The notes under the pieces were generated by a model, which worked only from the letters and a program-made list of their open reading frames with translations, searched no databases and was not told the origin of the DNA. A DNA stretch of 64,000 nt, from positions 1,550,001-1,614,000 of the forward strand of contig CAVSJO010000006.1 in assembly GCA_963728445.1 (NCBI GenBank). The letters are read 5' to 3'. A program made the translations under genes and the position numbers. Below are positions 25,499-34,702 of this stretch, piece by piece. Origin of the DNA: CAVSJO01 sp963728445. Lineage in GTDB: Bacteria > Gemmatimonadota > Gemmatimonadetes > Longimicrobiales > RSA9. The number at the start of each line of letters is the position of its first letter. Position 1 is the first letter of the stretch.

Positions 25499-28363
25499 AT
25501 GGAAAAGCTGATCGTTCGCGGCGCCCGCGAGCACAACCTTCGCAACCTGGACGTCGAGATCCCGCGCGACCGTCTCGTCGTGATCACGGGGCTCTCGGGA
25601 TCGGGGAAGTCGTCCCTGGCGTTCGATACCATCTACGCCGAGGGGCAGCGCCGCTACGTCGAGTCGCTGTCGGCGTACGCCCGCCAATTCCTCGGCGTGA
25701 TGGAGAAGCCCGACGTCGACTCCATCGACGGGCTGTCGCCTGCGATCTCCATCGAGCAGAAGACCACGGGGCGCAATCCCCGCTCCACCGTGGGGACGGT
25801 TACGGAGGTCTACGACTACCTGCGCCTGCTCTGGGCCCGCGCGGGCACCCCCCACTGCATCGAGTGCGGGCGACCGGTGCGTCGCCAGTCGGCCACGCAG
25901 ATCACCGACCAGGTCCTCGCCTGGCCGGAGGAGACGCGCATCGAAGTGCTGGCGCCCGTCGTGCGCGGCCGAAAGGGCGAGTTCCGGGACCTCTTCGAGG
26001 ACGCCCGCAAGACGGGCTTCGTCCGTGTACGCGTCGACGGGGACACGTACGACCTCGAGAGTCCGCCGAAGCTGAACCGGAACCAGAACCACGACATCGC
26101 CTTCGTCGTCGACCGCCTGGTGGTGCGGGCGGAGGACCGGCAGCGGCTGGTTGACTCCATCGAGACGGCGCTGCGGACAGCGGGCGGCGTCGTCGAGGTC
26201 GTCGACCACTCCGGCGAGGAGCCGGAGGTCCGCGTCTTCTCCGAACGCTACGCCTGTGTCCACTGTGGGACGAGCCTGCCGGAACTCGAGCCGCGCCAGT
26301 TCTCGTTCAATTCGCCCTACGGCGCGTGCGAATCGTGCGGCGGCCTCGGCACACGCCGGGAGGTGAACCCGGATCTGATCGTGGGGGACCCGATCATCTC
26401 CATTCTCGAGGGCGTGATCCTGCCCTGGGGCGAGCCGTCCGGCCATCTCCGCCGCTCCATCATCCCGGGCCTCGAGAAGCACTACGGCTTCGACGCGAAC
26501 ACCAACTGGGGCGACCTGCCGGAAGACGTCCGTCGCGCCGTCCTGCACGGGTCCGGCGACGAGGAGATCCGCTTCCCCTACAAGGCAGGGGGCACGAAGG
26601 GCACCTACGAGGAGCCGTGGGAGGGTGTCCTCGCCAACGTAAAGCATCGCTACGACGAGACGAGCTCCGACTCCGTCCGCGAGCAGCTCCACGACTACAT
26701 GTCCGTCCTGCCCTGCGCCGCGTGCGGCGGCAGCCGCCTGAAGCCGGAGAGCCTCGCGGTCACCGTCGGCGGCCGGAGCATGGGCGACGTCGTCGCCCTC
26801 AGCATCGCCGACTGTGTGTCGTTCTTCGCCGGCCTCCGCCTCCAGTCGGAGGCACCCGGCGACGCCGATGCGCTGCCCACCGAGATCGCGGGGCCGATCC
26901 TCAAGGAGGTCCGGGAGCGCCTCGACTTCCTGGTCAACGTCGGCCTCGACTACCTGACCCTCGGCCGCAGCGCGGAGACGCTGTCCGGAGGCGAGGCCCA
27001 GCGCATCCGGCTGGCGACGCAGATCGGAAGTCGCCTCGTCGGCGTCCTCTACATCCTCGACGAGCCGTCCATTGGTCTGCACTCGCGGGACAACGAGCGC
27101 CTGCTCCAGACCCTCGAGCAGCTCCGGGACCTCGGCAACACCGTGCTGGTGGTCGAGCACGACCGGGACACGATCCTTTCGGCCGACCACGTCCTGGACC
27201 TCGGTCCCGGCGCCGGCCGCCACGGCGGCCACATCGTCGCCCAGGGCAGCGTCGAGGAGCTCCTCGCCAGCGAGGCCTCCCTCACGGCCGCCTACCTGCG
27301 CGGCGACAGGCGCATCGAGATCCGGGCGGAGCGAAGGGGCGTCGAGCCGGACGAGCGCGCCCTCGTCGTCCGCTCCGCCCGGGAACACAACCTGAAGTCC
27401 ATCGACGTGCGATTCCCGCTCGGGGCGTTCGTCTGCGTCACAGGCGTGAGCGGCTCCGGCAAGAGCACCCTCGTCAACGACATTCTCTACCAGGCCCTCG
27501 CCCGCCACTTCTACCGGGCGCGCCTGGTGCCCGGAGCCCACGAGGGCATCGACGGGCTCGACCTCGTCGACAAGGTCGTCGACGTCGACCAGTCGCCCAT
27601 CGGGCGCACGCCGCGCTCGAACCCCGCCACGTACACGGGACTCTTCACGCCCATCCGCCAGCTCTTTGCGGAGCTGCCCGAATCGAAGATCCGGGGCTAC
27701 GCGCCCGGCCGCTTCTCCTTCAACGTGAAGGGCGGCCGATGCGAGGCGTGTCAGGGCGACGGGCTGGTCAAGATCGAGATGCACTTCCTCCCCGACGTCT
27801 ACATCCCGTGTGACGTCTGCCGGGGGAAGCGCTACAACCGGGAGACCCTCGAGGTCCTCTACAACGGCCGCAGCATCGCGGACGTCCTGGAGATGACCGT
27901 CGACGAGGCCCTGGAGTTCTTCGCCGCCGTGCCCCGCATCCGGGACCGGCTCCAGACGCTCTCCGACGTCGGACTCGGATACATCCACCTCGGCCAGTCC
28001 GCCACCACCCTCTCCGGCGGCGAAGCCCAGCGGGTGAAGCTGGCGACGGAGCTGTCCAAGAGAGACACGGGCCAGACGTTCTACATTCTGGACGAGCCGA
28101 CCACCGGCCTCCACTTCGAGGACGTCCGCATGCTCCTGGACGTGCTGCACCGCCTCGTCGACAAGGGCAACACCGTGGTGGTCATCGAGCACAACCTCGA
28201 CGTCGTGAAGACGGCCGACTGGATCATCGACCTCGGACCCGAGGGCGGCGCCGGCGGCGGCGACATCGTGGCGGAGGGGACCCCGGAGCAGGTCGCGGCC
28301 GAGCCGCTCTCCCACACAGGACGCTTCCTGGCCGACATCCTCGGTCTCGCGCCGGTGGGCTGA
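25499..28363 (+). CDS. uvrA: excinuclease ABC subunit A
   Basis: 954 residues. DNA-damage-recognition ATPase of nucleotide excision repair; dimer that loads UvrB. Two ABC modules are complete: Walker A GLSGSGKSS near residue 31 and GVSGSGKST near 650, signatures TLSGGEAQRIRLA and TLSGGEAQRVKLA, and Walker B LYILDEPSIGL and FYILDEPTTGL. Zinc-finger Cys sets appear in CIECG/CVHCG and CEACQGDG/CDVCRGKR. The start ATG follows a short gap that includes a possible SOS box. Divergent from the barrel protein gene. Confidence 0.98.
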   Translation: MEKLIVRGAREHNLRNLDVEIPRDRLVVITGLSGSGKSSLAFDTIYAEGQRRYVESLSAYARQFLGVMEKPDVDSIDGLSPAISIEQKTTGRNPRSTVGTVTEVYDYLRLLWARAGTPHCIECGRPVRRQSATQITDQVLAWPEETRIEVLAPVVRGRKGEFRDLFEDARKTGFVRVRVDGDTYDLESPPKLNRNQNHDIAFVVDRLVVRAEDRQRLVDSIETALRTAGGVVEVVDHSGEEPEVRVFSERYACVHCGTSLPELEPRQFSFNSPYGACESCGGLGTRREVNPDLIVGDPIISILEGVILPWGEPSGHLRRSIIPGLEKHYGFDANTNWGDLPEDVRRAVLHGSGDEEIRFPYKAGGTKGTYEEPWEGVLANVKHRYDETSSDSVREQLHDYMSVLPCAACGGSRLKPESLAVTVGGRSMGDVVALSIADCVSFFAGLRLQSEAPGDADALPTEIAGPILKEVRERLDFLVNVGLDYLTLGRSAETLSGGEAQRIRLATQIGSRLVGVLYILDEPSIGLHSRDNERLLQTLEQLRDLGNTVLVVEHDRDTILSADHVLDLGPGAGRHGGHIVAQGSVEELLASEASLTAAYLRGDRRIEIRAERRGVEPDERALVVRSAREHNLKSIDVRFPLGAFVCVTGVSGSGKSTLVNDILYQALARHFYRARLVPGAHEGIDGLDLVDKVVDVDQSPIGRTPRSNPATYTGLFTPIRQLFAELPESKIRGYAPGRFSFNVKGGRCEACQGDGLVKIEMHFLPDVYIPCDVCRGKRYNRETLEVLYNGRSIADVLEMTVDEALEFFAAVPRIRDRLQTLSDVGLGYIHLGQSATTLSGGEAQRVKLATELSKRDTGQTFYILDEPTTGLHFEDVRMLLDVLHRLVDKGNTVVVIEHNLDVVKTADWIIDLGPEGGAGGGDIVAEGTPEQVAAEPLSHTGRFLADILGLAPVG

Positions 28364-28398
28364 GGCGACGGCGGCCTGTTCGCAAGCGCCGGAGTGAC

Positions 28399-29493
28399 AT
28401 GTCGGACCTTCATGTACATCGACCGCGCCGGCGCTTCGCCCGGGGCCAGCGCTTGGCCGGGGGCCAGCGCTTCGTAGCGCTCGCGCTGGCGGTCGCATCG
28501 CTCCTGATGGTCCTGGGGCTGCCCGCCTGTGGCGACCCGGGCACGGGCGTCGAGCGCACCGCCGCTCGGCCGGATCTGATGGCCTGGGTCCAGTACGCGG
28601 CCGGCCGGCCGGAGCTGCACGTCGCTGCCGGGGACGGGACCCTGGAGCGTCGCATTTCCTTCGCCGGCGCGGTCGACCCCATCCCCGGCAACCCGGACGT
28701 GCTGCCGCCCGTCCGGGACGAGAACATCCGCGCCATGGGCCCGGTGCGCTGGAGCCCCGCCAGCGGCACCCTGGCCGTCGTCCTCTCCCTCGCCTTCGAC
28801 CAGTCCGAGGTCGTCCTCGTCCAGGCAGACGGCGCCGACGCGCGCGTGGCGAGCATCAACACGCAGTACATCACCAGCGACGTCGACTGGGCGCCCGACG
28901 GGTCGAAGATCGCGTACGCCATGGCCACCAGTTACGAGGCGTCGGCCCCCGAGATCATGACCACGGACCTGCAGACCCACGAGGTGACGCAGGTCACCCA
29001 CACCGGCGGGGTCGGCGGCCCCGGCGTCGAGGTGCGCTTCTCGACCGACCGGCGCGCGCTGTACTACTCCACCATGCGCGACATCGGTGAGGACCCTCTG
29101 GACAGTCGCCGTTCGATGGTGGTGCGCGTGGACCTTGCCACGGGCGCGGCGGATACCACTGCGACGGGCATGCAGGGGATGGTCGTGGGGATCGAGCGCT
29201 CGGGCGCCTTCGCCCTCGTCCTGCGGAACACGGTAGGCGGCCGCGCGCTGTTCCGCGTTCCCCTGGCATCGCCGGGGACCGGGACTCCGCTCTACGAGGC
29301 CTCGGACCTGCAGTTCGCCCGGCTGGGCGACCACGAGGACTGGGTGCTCGTCGCGCAGGGCGATGCCTCCTCTCCCGGCGCGCTGCGCTACCGGCTCGTA
29401 TCGTGGCAGGACGGCGCGCCCGCCCCGCGGGTTCTCGACTGGCTCACCGGTGCCACGTCGGCGGCGGCGTTCCACCGCTACCCGCCCGACTGA
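28399..29493 (+). CDS. lipoprotein with TolB/WD40-like beta-propeller
   Basis: 364 residues. The signal sequence ends in a lipobox (VLGLPACG), and the n-region is unusually long (about 28 residues, RRRFARGQRLAGGQR). The mature protein has propeller-type blades with the phrases VRWSPASGTLAVVLS, VDWAPDGSKIAYAMA and VRFSTDRRALYYS, resembling TolB/WD40-like repeats. A GGAG site precedes the ATG by 4 nt. It starts 35 nt after uvrA but is probably functionally unrelated. Its role is not known. Confidence 0.7.
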   Translation: MSDLHVHRPRRRFARGQRLAGGQRFVALALAVASLLMVLGLPACGDPGTGVERTAARPDLMAWVQYAAGRPELHVAAGDGTLERRISFAGAVDPIPGNPDVLPPVRDENIRAMGPVRWSPASGTLAVVLSLAFDQSEVVLVQADGADARVASINTQYITSDVDWAPDGSKIAYAMATSYEASAPEIMTTDLQTHEVTQVTHTGGVGGPGVEVRFSTDRRALYYSTMRDIGEDPLDSRRSMVVRVDLATGAADTTATGMQGMVVGIERSGAFALVLRNTVGGRALFRVPLASPGTGTPLYEASDLQFARLGDHEDWVLVAQGDASSPGALRYRLVSWQDGAPAPRVLDWLTGATSAAAFHRYPPD

Positions 29494-29529
29494 CGTGGCG
29501 CCCGGGAGGGCCCGCCTGTCCGGAGCTTC

Positions 29530-29558
29530 TTGACAATCGTGTAGGGCACTCCTAATCT
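29530..29558 (+). promoter_or_regulatory. candidate promoter for susCD pair 1
   Basis: TTGACA (29530-29535) is followed after 17 nt by TAATCT (29553-29558). The leader of about 195 nt has a small GC hairpin (29711-29716 with 29721-29726, 4-nt loop) and ends in a strong AGGAGGT ribosome site (29744-29750). Confidence 0.5.
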
Positions 29559-29758
29559 GCGGCGGTTCCCGACACACCCCCCCTCTTCGGCCGACGTCCG
29601 TCCGGCCTGTCACGAATCGGCAAATTCAGACGTTCTCCACCAATCGCGCGCTCGGCGCGTTCTGCCATAAAGCTTCGGACGCAGTGCTCCCGAGCAGGAC
29701 CCGAGTTTTGCGGGCCGTGCGGCCCGAGCCTCGAATCCTCACCAGGAGGTCTCGCAAC

Positions 29759-32700
29759 ATGAGTCGTCGCTCTTCCGTGGCCAGCGCGCGAGTCGCCGTG
29801 CTCGCGCTGCTGATCGCCGGCGCGCTCGCCCCGCTTTCGGCCCAGCAGGTCGGCCGAATTCAGGGGACCGTCGTCGATCAGAACAGTCAGCAGCCGCTCT
29901 CCGGCGCCCAGGTCTTCATCCAGGGCACCAGCTTCGGCACCATCACGAACGCCCAGGGGGCCTACCTGCTCCTGAACGTACCGGCGGGCGCGCACACCGT
30001 GCAGGTCCAGATGATCGGGTACGGCACGGCGAGCCAGTCGGTCACCGTTCCGGATGGCGGGTCCGTGACCCAGAACTTCCAGCTTTCGGAGACGGCCCTG
30101 GCCCTCGACGAGCTGGTCGTGACGGGAACGGCGGCCGCGGTCCGCAAGAAGGAGGTCGGCAACAGCACCGCCGCGATCACCGCCAAGGAGATCCAGAACG
30201 TGCCGCTGTCCAACTCCCAGGACGTCCTGCAGGGCCGCGCGCCCGGCGTGACCGTCATGACCAACAGCGGCCAGCCGGGCGCCGGCGGAACCGTCAAGAT
30301 CCGCGGGATCAACACGGTCTCGCAGACGGCGAACCCGCTCATCTACGTGGACGGCGTCCGCATCGCCAACGATGAGCACCGGGCCGGATGGGGCGGCCGC
30401 GCGGGGACCAACCCGCTGCAGGACATCGCCGCCGAGGACATCGAGCGCGTCGAGGTCATCAAGGGCGCCGCTGCGACGACGCTGTACGGGACCGAGGCGT
30501 CGGCCGGCGTGATCCAGATCTTCACGAAGAAGGGCTCCGCGGGCGCCCCGATCTGGACGGCCGAGGCGACGGCGGGCGGCATGATCGCACCCACGTTCGG
30601 CAAGAACGATCCGACACAGTTCTACACGAAGTGCGGCAACACGGACCTGCTCTACGGCATCCGTCCGACCGGCGGCTCGAAGGGGTCCCGGGTCTACTTC
30701 GAGGATCCGACCTGCCCGGCCGACGGTGACTGGCAGCAGTTCGGGCCCTCCGGGTCGCTGTCCCTGTCCGTGCGCGGTGGAAGCGAGCGGCTGACGTACT
30801 ACGCGTCCGGCAACGTGAGCAGCGCCGACGGCTACCTGCCCACGGCGAACTCGAAGGACGGCGGCTTCCGCGGCAACTTCACTTTCGCGCCGACCGGCCC
30901 CCTCAAGCTGACGCTCAACACGGCCTACCAGCGCCGCAACACGCGCTGGGTCGGTGACGGCAACAACTCCGAGGGCTTCTTCCTCGACGTCGGCCGGGGT
31001 CCCTTCGGCTACATGCAGGGCGGCAAGGAGGGTGACTGCGCCAACGTCTCCGCGGACAAGGTATGCGTCACGAACAAGTACGTCTTCGACGACCAGTTCT
31101 ACACGAAGTCGGACCATTTCACGACCGGCTTCACGGTCAACTACGACCCGTCGGAGTCGATCCTGAACCGGTTCTCCGTCGGCTACGACTACACGTACAT
31201 CTACGACGAGACGACGCTGCCGTTCGGGTACCTGACGCTGCCCGCCGGCTACTACTGGAAGGAAGACTCGCAGCTCCGGAAGCTTTCGCTGGACTACGCC
31301 GGCTCCTGGCAGAAGAGCTTCGGGGAGTCGCTGGCCTCGACGTTCTCCTGGGGCGGTCAGCTCTTCCGGGACCACCGGCACTGGACCGAGGTCGACGTCG
31401 AGAGCTTCGCCGGCCCGGGTGAGCCGACCCTCGAGTCCGGCGCCTCCATCACGTACGTGGGCGACACCCCGTCCGCCGAGACCAACGCCGGTCTCTTCAT
31501 CCAGGAGCTCCTGGGCATCCAGGACCGGCTCTTCGTCACCGCCGGCCTGCGCGTCGACGGCAACAGCGCCTTCGGTGAGAACTTCGGCCTCCAGCCGTAC
31601 CCGAAGGTGAGCCTGTCGTGGGTCGTCTCGGACTACGACTTCTTCCCGAAGGGCAACTTCTGGGACACGTTCAAGCTGCGCGCCGCTCTCGGCCAGTCCG
31701 GCAAGGCGCCGGGCGCGTTCGACAAGCTGCGCACCTGGTCGCCGGTCTCCGGTGACGAGGGCCAGCCGGGCTTCGCTCCGCAGAACGTCGGAAACGCGGA
31801 CGTCGGCCCCGAGCGCACCACGGAGATCGAGGGCGGCTTCGACGCCTCCCTCCTGTCGGGTCGTCTCGGCCTCGAGTTCACAGCGTATCAGGCCACGACC
31901 AACGACGCCCTCGTGCCGGTCAACCTGCCGGCCTCCAACGGCTTCCTGAGCGACCGCATCGAGAACGTCGGGCAGCTCCAGAACCGCGGGATCGAGGCGT
32001 CCCTCAACCTCGGGCTGCTGCGCACCGACAACTTCGACTGGCGCATGCGCGTGAGCGGCTCGAAGCTGAGCAGCGAGGTGCTGGACCTCGGCCCGGGGTC
32101 GAAGGAGGATCCGTCGGCCCACACGATCTACACGTCGCTGCTGTCGTACATGAAGGTCGGCTACCCGGCGCCGGCGTACTTCGGCTCCCGGATCGAGAAC
32201 CCGAACGCCCACGCCGATCCCATCGTCGTGGATGACAGCCTGAGCATGATCGGCCCGGTCTTCCCGACGAAGGAGTTCACCGTCGGCACCACGGTGTCCC
32301 TTTTCAATCGGCTGACGCTGGACGGGCTGATGGAGTTCCAGGGTGGCCATTACCTGCCCAACTACACGGGCTACCAGAGCGCCCGCCGCGGTGCGTGGTT
32401 CCCGTGCGTGGACTACCAGGAGGCCTTCCTGAACGGCGGCGACGTGAGCGGCTACACCGCCCTCGAGCGGGCCCGCTGCGCCCCGAACGGGACCAGCCTC
32501 TACGACATCTCCTGGTGGATCGAGAAGGCGGACTTCTGGAAGCTCCGCACCATCTCGCTCACCTACGACCTGCCCAAGCGGATCGTCCCGTGGGCGCAGA
32601 ACGCGAGCATCTCCCTCGCGGGTCGCAACCTGCTCACCTTCACCGACTACACGGGGACCGACCCCGAGGTCGTCGACGTGGCGGATCAGTCCGGCAACAT

Positions 32701-32788
32701 CGCCGGTGGCGGCGAGTTCGGGCGGCGTGACTACTACCAGATCCCGCCCGGCCGCACGTTCCAGATCACCATCCGCACGACCTTCTGA
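29759..32788 (+). CDS. SusC/RagA-type TonB-dependent transporter (pair 1)
   Basis: 1,009 residues. Outer-membrane pore that takes up substrate delivered by its SusD lipoprotein, powered by TonB. Signal peptide (VAVLALLIAGALAPLSAQQ), N-terminal carboxypeptidase-regulatory-like domain (GRIQGTVVDQNSQQPLSGAQ), TonB-box/plug start LDELVVTGTAA, plug signatures GRAPGVTVM, KIRGINTV, PLIYVDGVRI and IEVIKG-like VEVIKGAAATTLYGTEASAGVIQIFTKKG region, and a barrel ending in Phe (ITIRTTF). The ATG has an AGGAGGT site; a longer reading lacks a signal peptide. Closely parallels the SusC at 49.1 kb. Substrate unknown. Confidence 0.92.
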   Translation: MSRRSSVASARVAVLALLIAGALAPLSAQQVGRIQGTVVDQNSQQPLSGAQVFIQGTSFGTITNAQGAYLLLNVPAGAHTVQVQMIGYGTASQSVTVPDGGSVTQNFQLSETALALDELVVTGTAAAVRKKEVGNSTAAITAKEIQNVPLSNSQDVLQGRAPGVTVMTNSGQPGAGGTVKIRGINTVSQTANPLIYVDGVRIANDEHRAGWGGRAGTNPLQDIAAEDIERVEVIKGAAATTLYGTEASAGVIQIFTKKGSAGAPIWTAEATAGGMIAPTFGKNDPTQFYTKCGNTDLLYGIRPTGGSKGSRVYFEDPTCPADGDWQQFGPSGSLSLSVRGGSERLTYYASGNVSSADGYLPTANSKDGGFRGNFTFAPTGPLKLTLNTAYQRRNTRWVGDGNNSEGFFLDVGRGPFGYMQGGKEGDCANVSADKVCVTNKYVFDDQFYTKSDHFTTGFTVNYDPSESILNRFSVGYDYTYIYDETTLPFGYLTLPAGYYWKEDSQLRKLSLDYAGSWQKSFGESLASTFSWGGQLFRDHRHWTEVDVESFAGPGEPTLESGASITYVGDTPSAETNAGLFIQELLGIQDRLFVTAGLRVDGNSAFGENFGLQPYPKVSLSWVVSDYDFFPKGNFWDTFKLRAALGQSGKAPGAFDKLRTWSPVSGDEGQPGFAPQNVGNADVGPERTTEIEGGFDASLLSGRLGLEFTAYQATTNDALVPVNLPASNGFLSDRIENVGQLQNRGIEASLNLGLLRTDNFDWRMRVSGSKLSSEVLDLGPGSKEDPSAHTIYTSLLSYMKVGYPAPAYFGSRIENPNAHADPIVVDDSLSMIGPVFPTKEFTVGTTVSLFNRLTLDGLMEFQGGHYLPNYTGYQSARRGAWFPCVDYQEAFLNGGDVSGYTALERARCAPNGTSLYDISWWIEKADFWKLRTISLTYDLPKRIVPWAQNASISLAGRNLLTFTDYTGTDPEVVDVADQSGNIAGGGEFGRRDYYQIPPGRTFQITIRTTF

Positions 32789-32800
32789 GCGAGAGGAACG

Positions 32801-34126
32801 ATGACGAATCGAATGAGTCACCGACTCCGCATGGCCGGCGTCGTTGTGGTGGTCGGTCTGAGCGCCGCGTGCAACGGGCTCCTGGACGTGCAGAGCCCGG
32901 GTCGCCTGGCCGACTCGGACCTGAACTCCAAGGAGTCCATCCCAGGCCTCGTGGTCGGCATGTCCAACCGGATGGCCAACGCCATGGGATCGATCACGGA
33001 CAACATGGTCGTCTACCCGGGGCTGCTCAGCGGAGAGATCTTCCACGGCGGCAGCTACGCGTTCGCCGAGATCCCCCGCGGCCGCGTCGACCCGGAGGAC
33101 ACGGGCTCGAACTGGGGCGCTGCACAGGTCGCCCGCTGGGTGGCCGAGGATGGGATCCGGCGCATGCAGGACGTACTGGACCAGAGCGAGTTCGACTCGA
33201 GCCCGTACGCGGCGCGCGGCTACATGTTCGGAGCCATCGCGAACCGCATCCTGGGTGAGAACATGTGCACGGCCGTCATCGACGGCGGCGACGCCCAGCC
33301 GGCGGACACGTACTTCACCCGCGGCATCGACGAGGCCACCTCGGCGATCCAGATCGGCAACGCCGCCGGAGCGGGTGCACAGGACGAGGTCTACGCGGCT
33401 TACGCTGCCCGGGCGTCGATGAAGGCGTGGACCGGGGACTGGACGGGCGCGGTCGCCGATGCACAGCAGGTGCCGGCCAGCTTCCTGTACGTGGCCTCCC
33501 TGCAGCTGCCTTCGCCGGACAACGTCTTCACGTACGAGACGCACGACCGGTACGAGTACACGATCTTCGGCACGTTCATGTCCACGGACACGACTGCCGC
33601 CAGAGAGAACATGGACGGACCGGCGTGGACGTCGACGCACCTGGACGATCCGCGGGCGCCGTGGGAGATTCTGTACAAGGCGAACGGGGCCGTCGCGGTG
33701 GGTGCGAACGGCAACACGCCGATGTACCAGCAGCACAAGTACGACGACCGGGGCGCCGACATCCCGCTGGTGAAGGGGACGGAGATGCTGCTCCTCCGGG
33801 CCGAGGCCGCGCTGCGCAACAGCGACATCGCCGGCGCGTACTCGCTGATGAACCAGGCCCGGGACGTGTACGGCATGGACCACCTGACCGCCGCATCGGA
33901 TCTGGCGACGGCGTGGAAGGACCTGCACTACGAGCGCAGCGCCACCGTGTGGCTCGAGGGCCGGCACCTGTGGGACGACGCCCGGTGGTACGCGGCGTCG
34001 GGTCCGGCCCACTCGGACGCGCTGGACGGGCGGGACACGTGCCTGCCGATCAGCAAGTCGGAGCTGGATTCGAACACGAATCTCGCCGGCTACTCCGTGT
34101 CGCATCCGCTGACCCGGACGAAGTAG
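32801..34126 (+). CDS. SusD/RagB-type outer-membrane lipoprotein (pair 1)
   Basis: 441 residues. Surface lipoprotein that lids the SusC pore and binds substrate. The lipobox is GLSAAC (Cys24); the mature start NGLLDVQSPGRLADSDL is typical of RagB/SusD. TPR-like helices include RWVAEDGIRRMQ, ASMKAWTGDWTGAVADAQ and LLLRAEAALRNSDIAGAY. The late YERSATVWLEGRHLWDDARW segment matches the family C-terminus. It starts 12 nt after susC. Shares much phrasing with the SusD at 52.2 kb. A terminator-like hairpin follows 26 nt past the stop. Confidence 0.9.
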   Translation: MTNRMSHRLRMAGVVVVVGLSAACNGLLDVQSPGRLADSDLNSKESIPGLVVGMSNRMANAMGSITDNMVVYPGLLSGEIFHGGSYAFAEIPRGRVDPEDTGSNWGAAQVARWVAEDGIRRMQDVLDQSEFDSSPYAARGYMFGAIANRILGENMCTAVIDGGDAQPADTYFTRGIDEATSAIQIGNAAGAGAQDEVYAAYAARASMKAWTGDWTGAVADAQQVPASFLYVASLQLPSPDNVFTYETHDRYEYTIFGTFMSTDTTAARENMDGPAWTSTHLDDPRAPWEILYKANGAVAVGANGNTPMYQQHKYDDRGADIPLVKGTEMLLLRAEAALRNSDIAGAYSLMNQARDVYGMDHLTAASDLATAWKDLHYERSATVWLEGRHLWDDARWYAASGPAHSDALDGRDTCLPISKSELDSNTNLAGYSVSHPLTRTK

Positions 34127-34152
34127 GCCGGGCCGCAGTATAGAAGAAGTGG

Positions 34153-34184
34153 GCGGGGGCGGACGGGTCCGCCCCCGCTTCTTT
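34153..34184 (+). terminator. rho-independent terminator after susD 1
   Basis: An 11-bp perfect stem (34153-34163 with 34168-34178) closes a CGGG loop and runs into TTCTTTT. An A-rich stretch before the stem (34142-34149) makes it partly bidirectional. It separates susD 1 from lipoprotein X1, so it may act as an attenuator rather than a full stop. Confidence 0.75.
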
Positions 34185-34204
34185 TCCAGCCCTGGAGTCG
34201 TTGA

Positions 34205-34702
34205 ATGCGTCGTCTGTCGCGTGCGCTCGTGCTGCTCGCCGTGCTTCCGGCCGTCGTCCTGCCGGCTTCCGGCTGCTTTTCGTACCAGACCGTGCCCATG
34301 GACGAGCTCACCCCCGACCTGGACGTCCGGGTCCGCATCACGCAGGCCCAGGTACCGCGCGTCGCCGAGGTGTTGGGGTATGAGACGCGCGACGTCGAGG
34401 GCAAGGTGGCCACGGTGCAGCCGGACGTCCTCCTCCTGACGGTGCCCGCGCGAACCGCGCCGGAGGGTGGCACCGTGCGCCGCTTCTATCAGCGCCTCGA
34501 CCTGCCCATGGCCGACGTCGTCGAGGTGGAGCACCGCAGCCTCAATCGCGGCAAGACGATCGCGGTCGTCGGCGGCGCCACGATCGCGGCCACGGCGATC
34601 CTGCTCTACCAGTTCATCGGGATCAACAGGAAGGACCAGAAGGGCACCAAGTCGGGACCCGAAAATGTCCGGGTTCCGCTCTTCGGCATCGGGATCCGCT
34701 AG
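34205..34702 (+). CDS. SusCD-associated lipoprotein X1, unknown function
   Basis: 165 residues. Lipoprotein signal with Cys24 (PASGCFSYQTVPMDEL). A beta-rich central region (VRVRITQAQVPRVAEV, DVEGKVATVQPDVLLLTVPA, FYQRLDLPMADVVEVEHRSL) is followed by a hydrophobic segment near residues 119-141 and a short charged tail. It matches the protein at 53513-54028 in order and phrasing (Cys-Tyr start, valine-rich beta core, YQRxxLP, Arg-Gly, glycine-rich hydrophobic segment). Both copies sit after a susCD pair. I do not recognise the family. Its stop overlaps the convergent gene's stop in a shared CTAG. Confidence 0.75.
   Translation: MRRLSRALVLLAVLPAVVLPASGCFSYQTVPMDELTPDLDVRVRITQAQVPRVAEVLGYETRDVEGKVATVQPDVLLLTVPARTAPEGGTVRRFYQRLDLPMADVVEVEHRSLNRGKTIAVVGGATIAATAILLYQFIGINRKDQKGTKSGPENVRVPLFGIGIR

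Noticed and set aside
34699..34702. Shared CTAG between convergent stops as a special site
   Set aside because: It is an ordinary overlap of two TAG stops on opposite strands.
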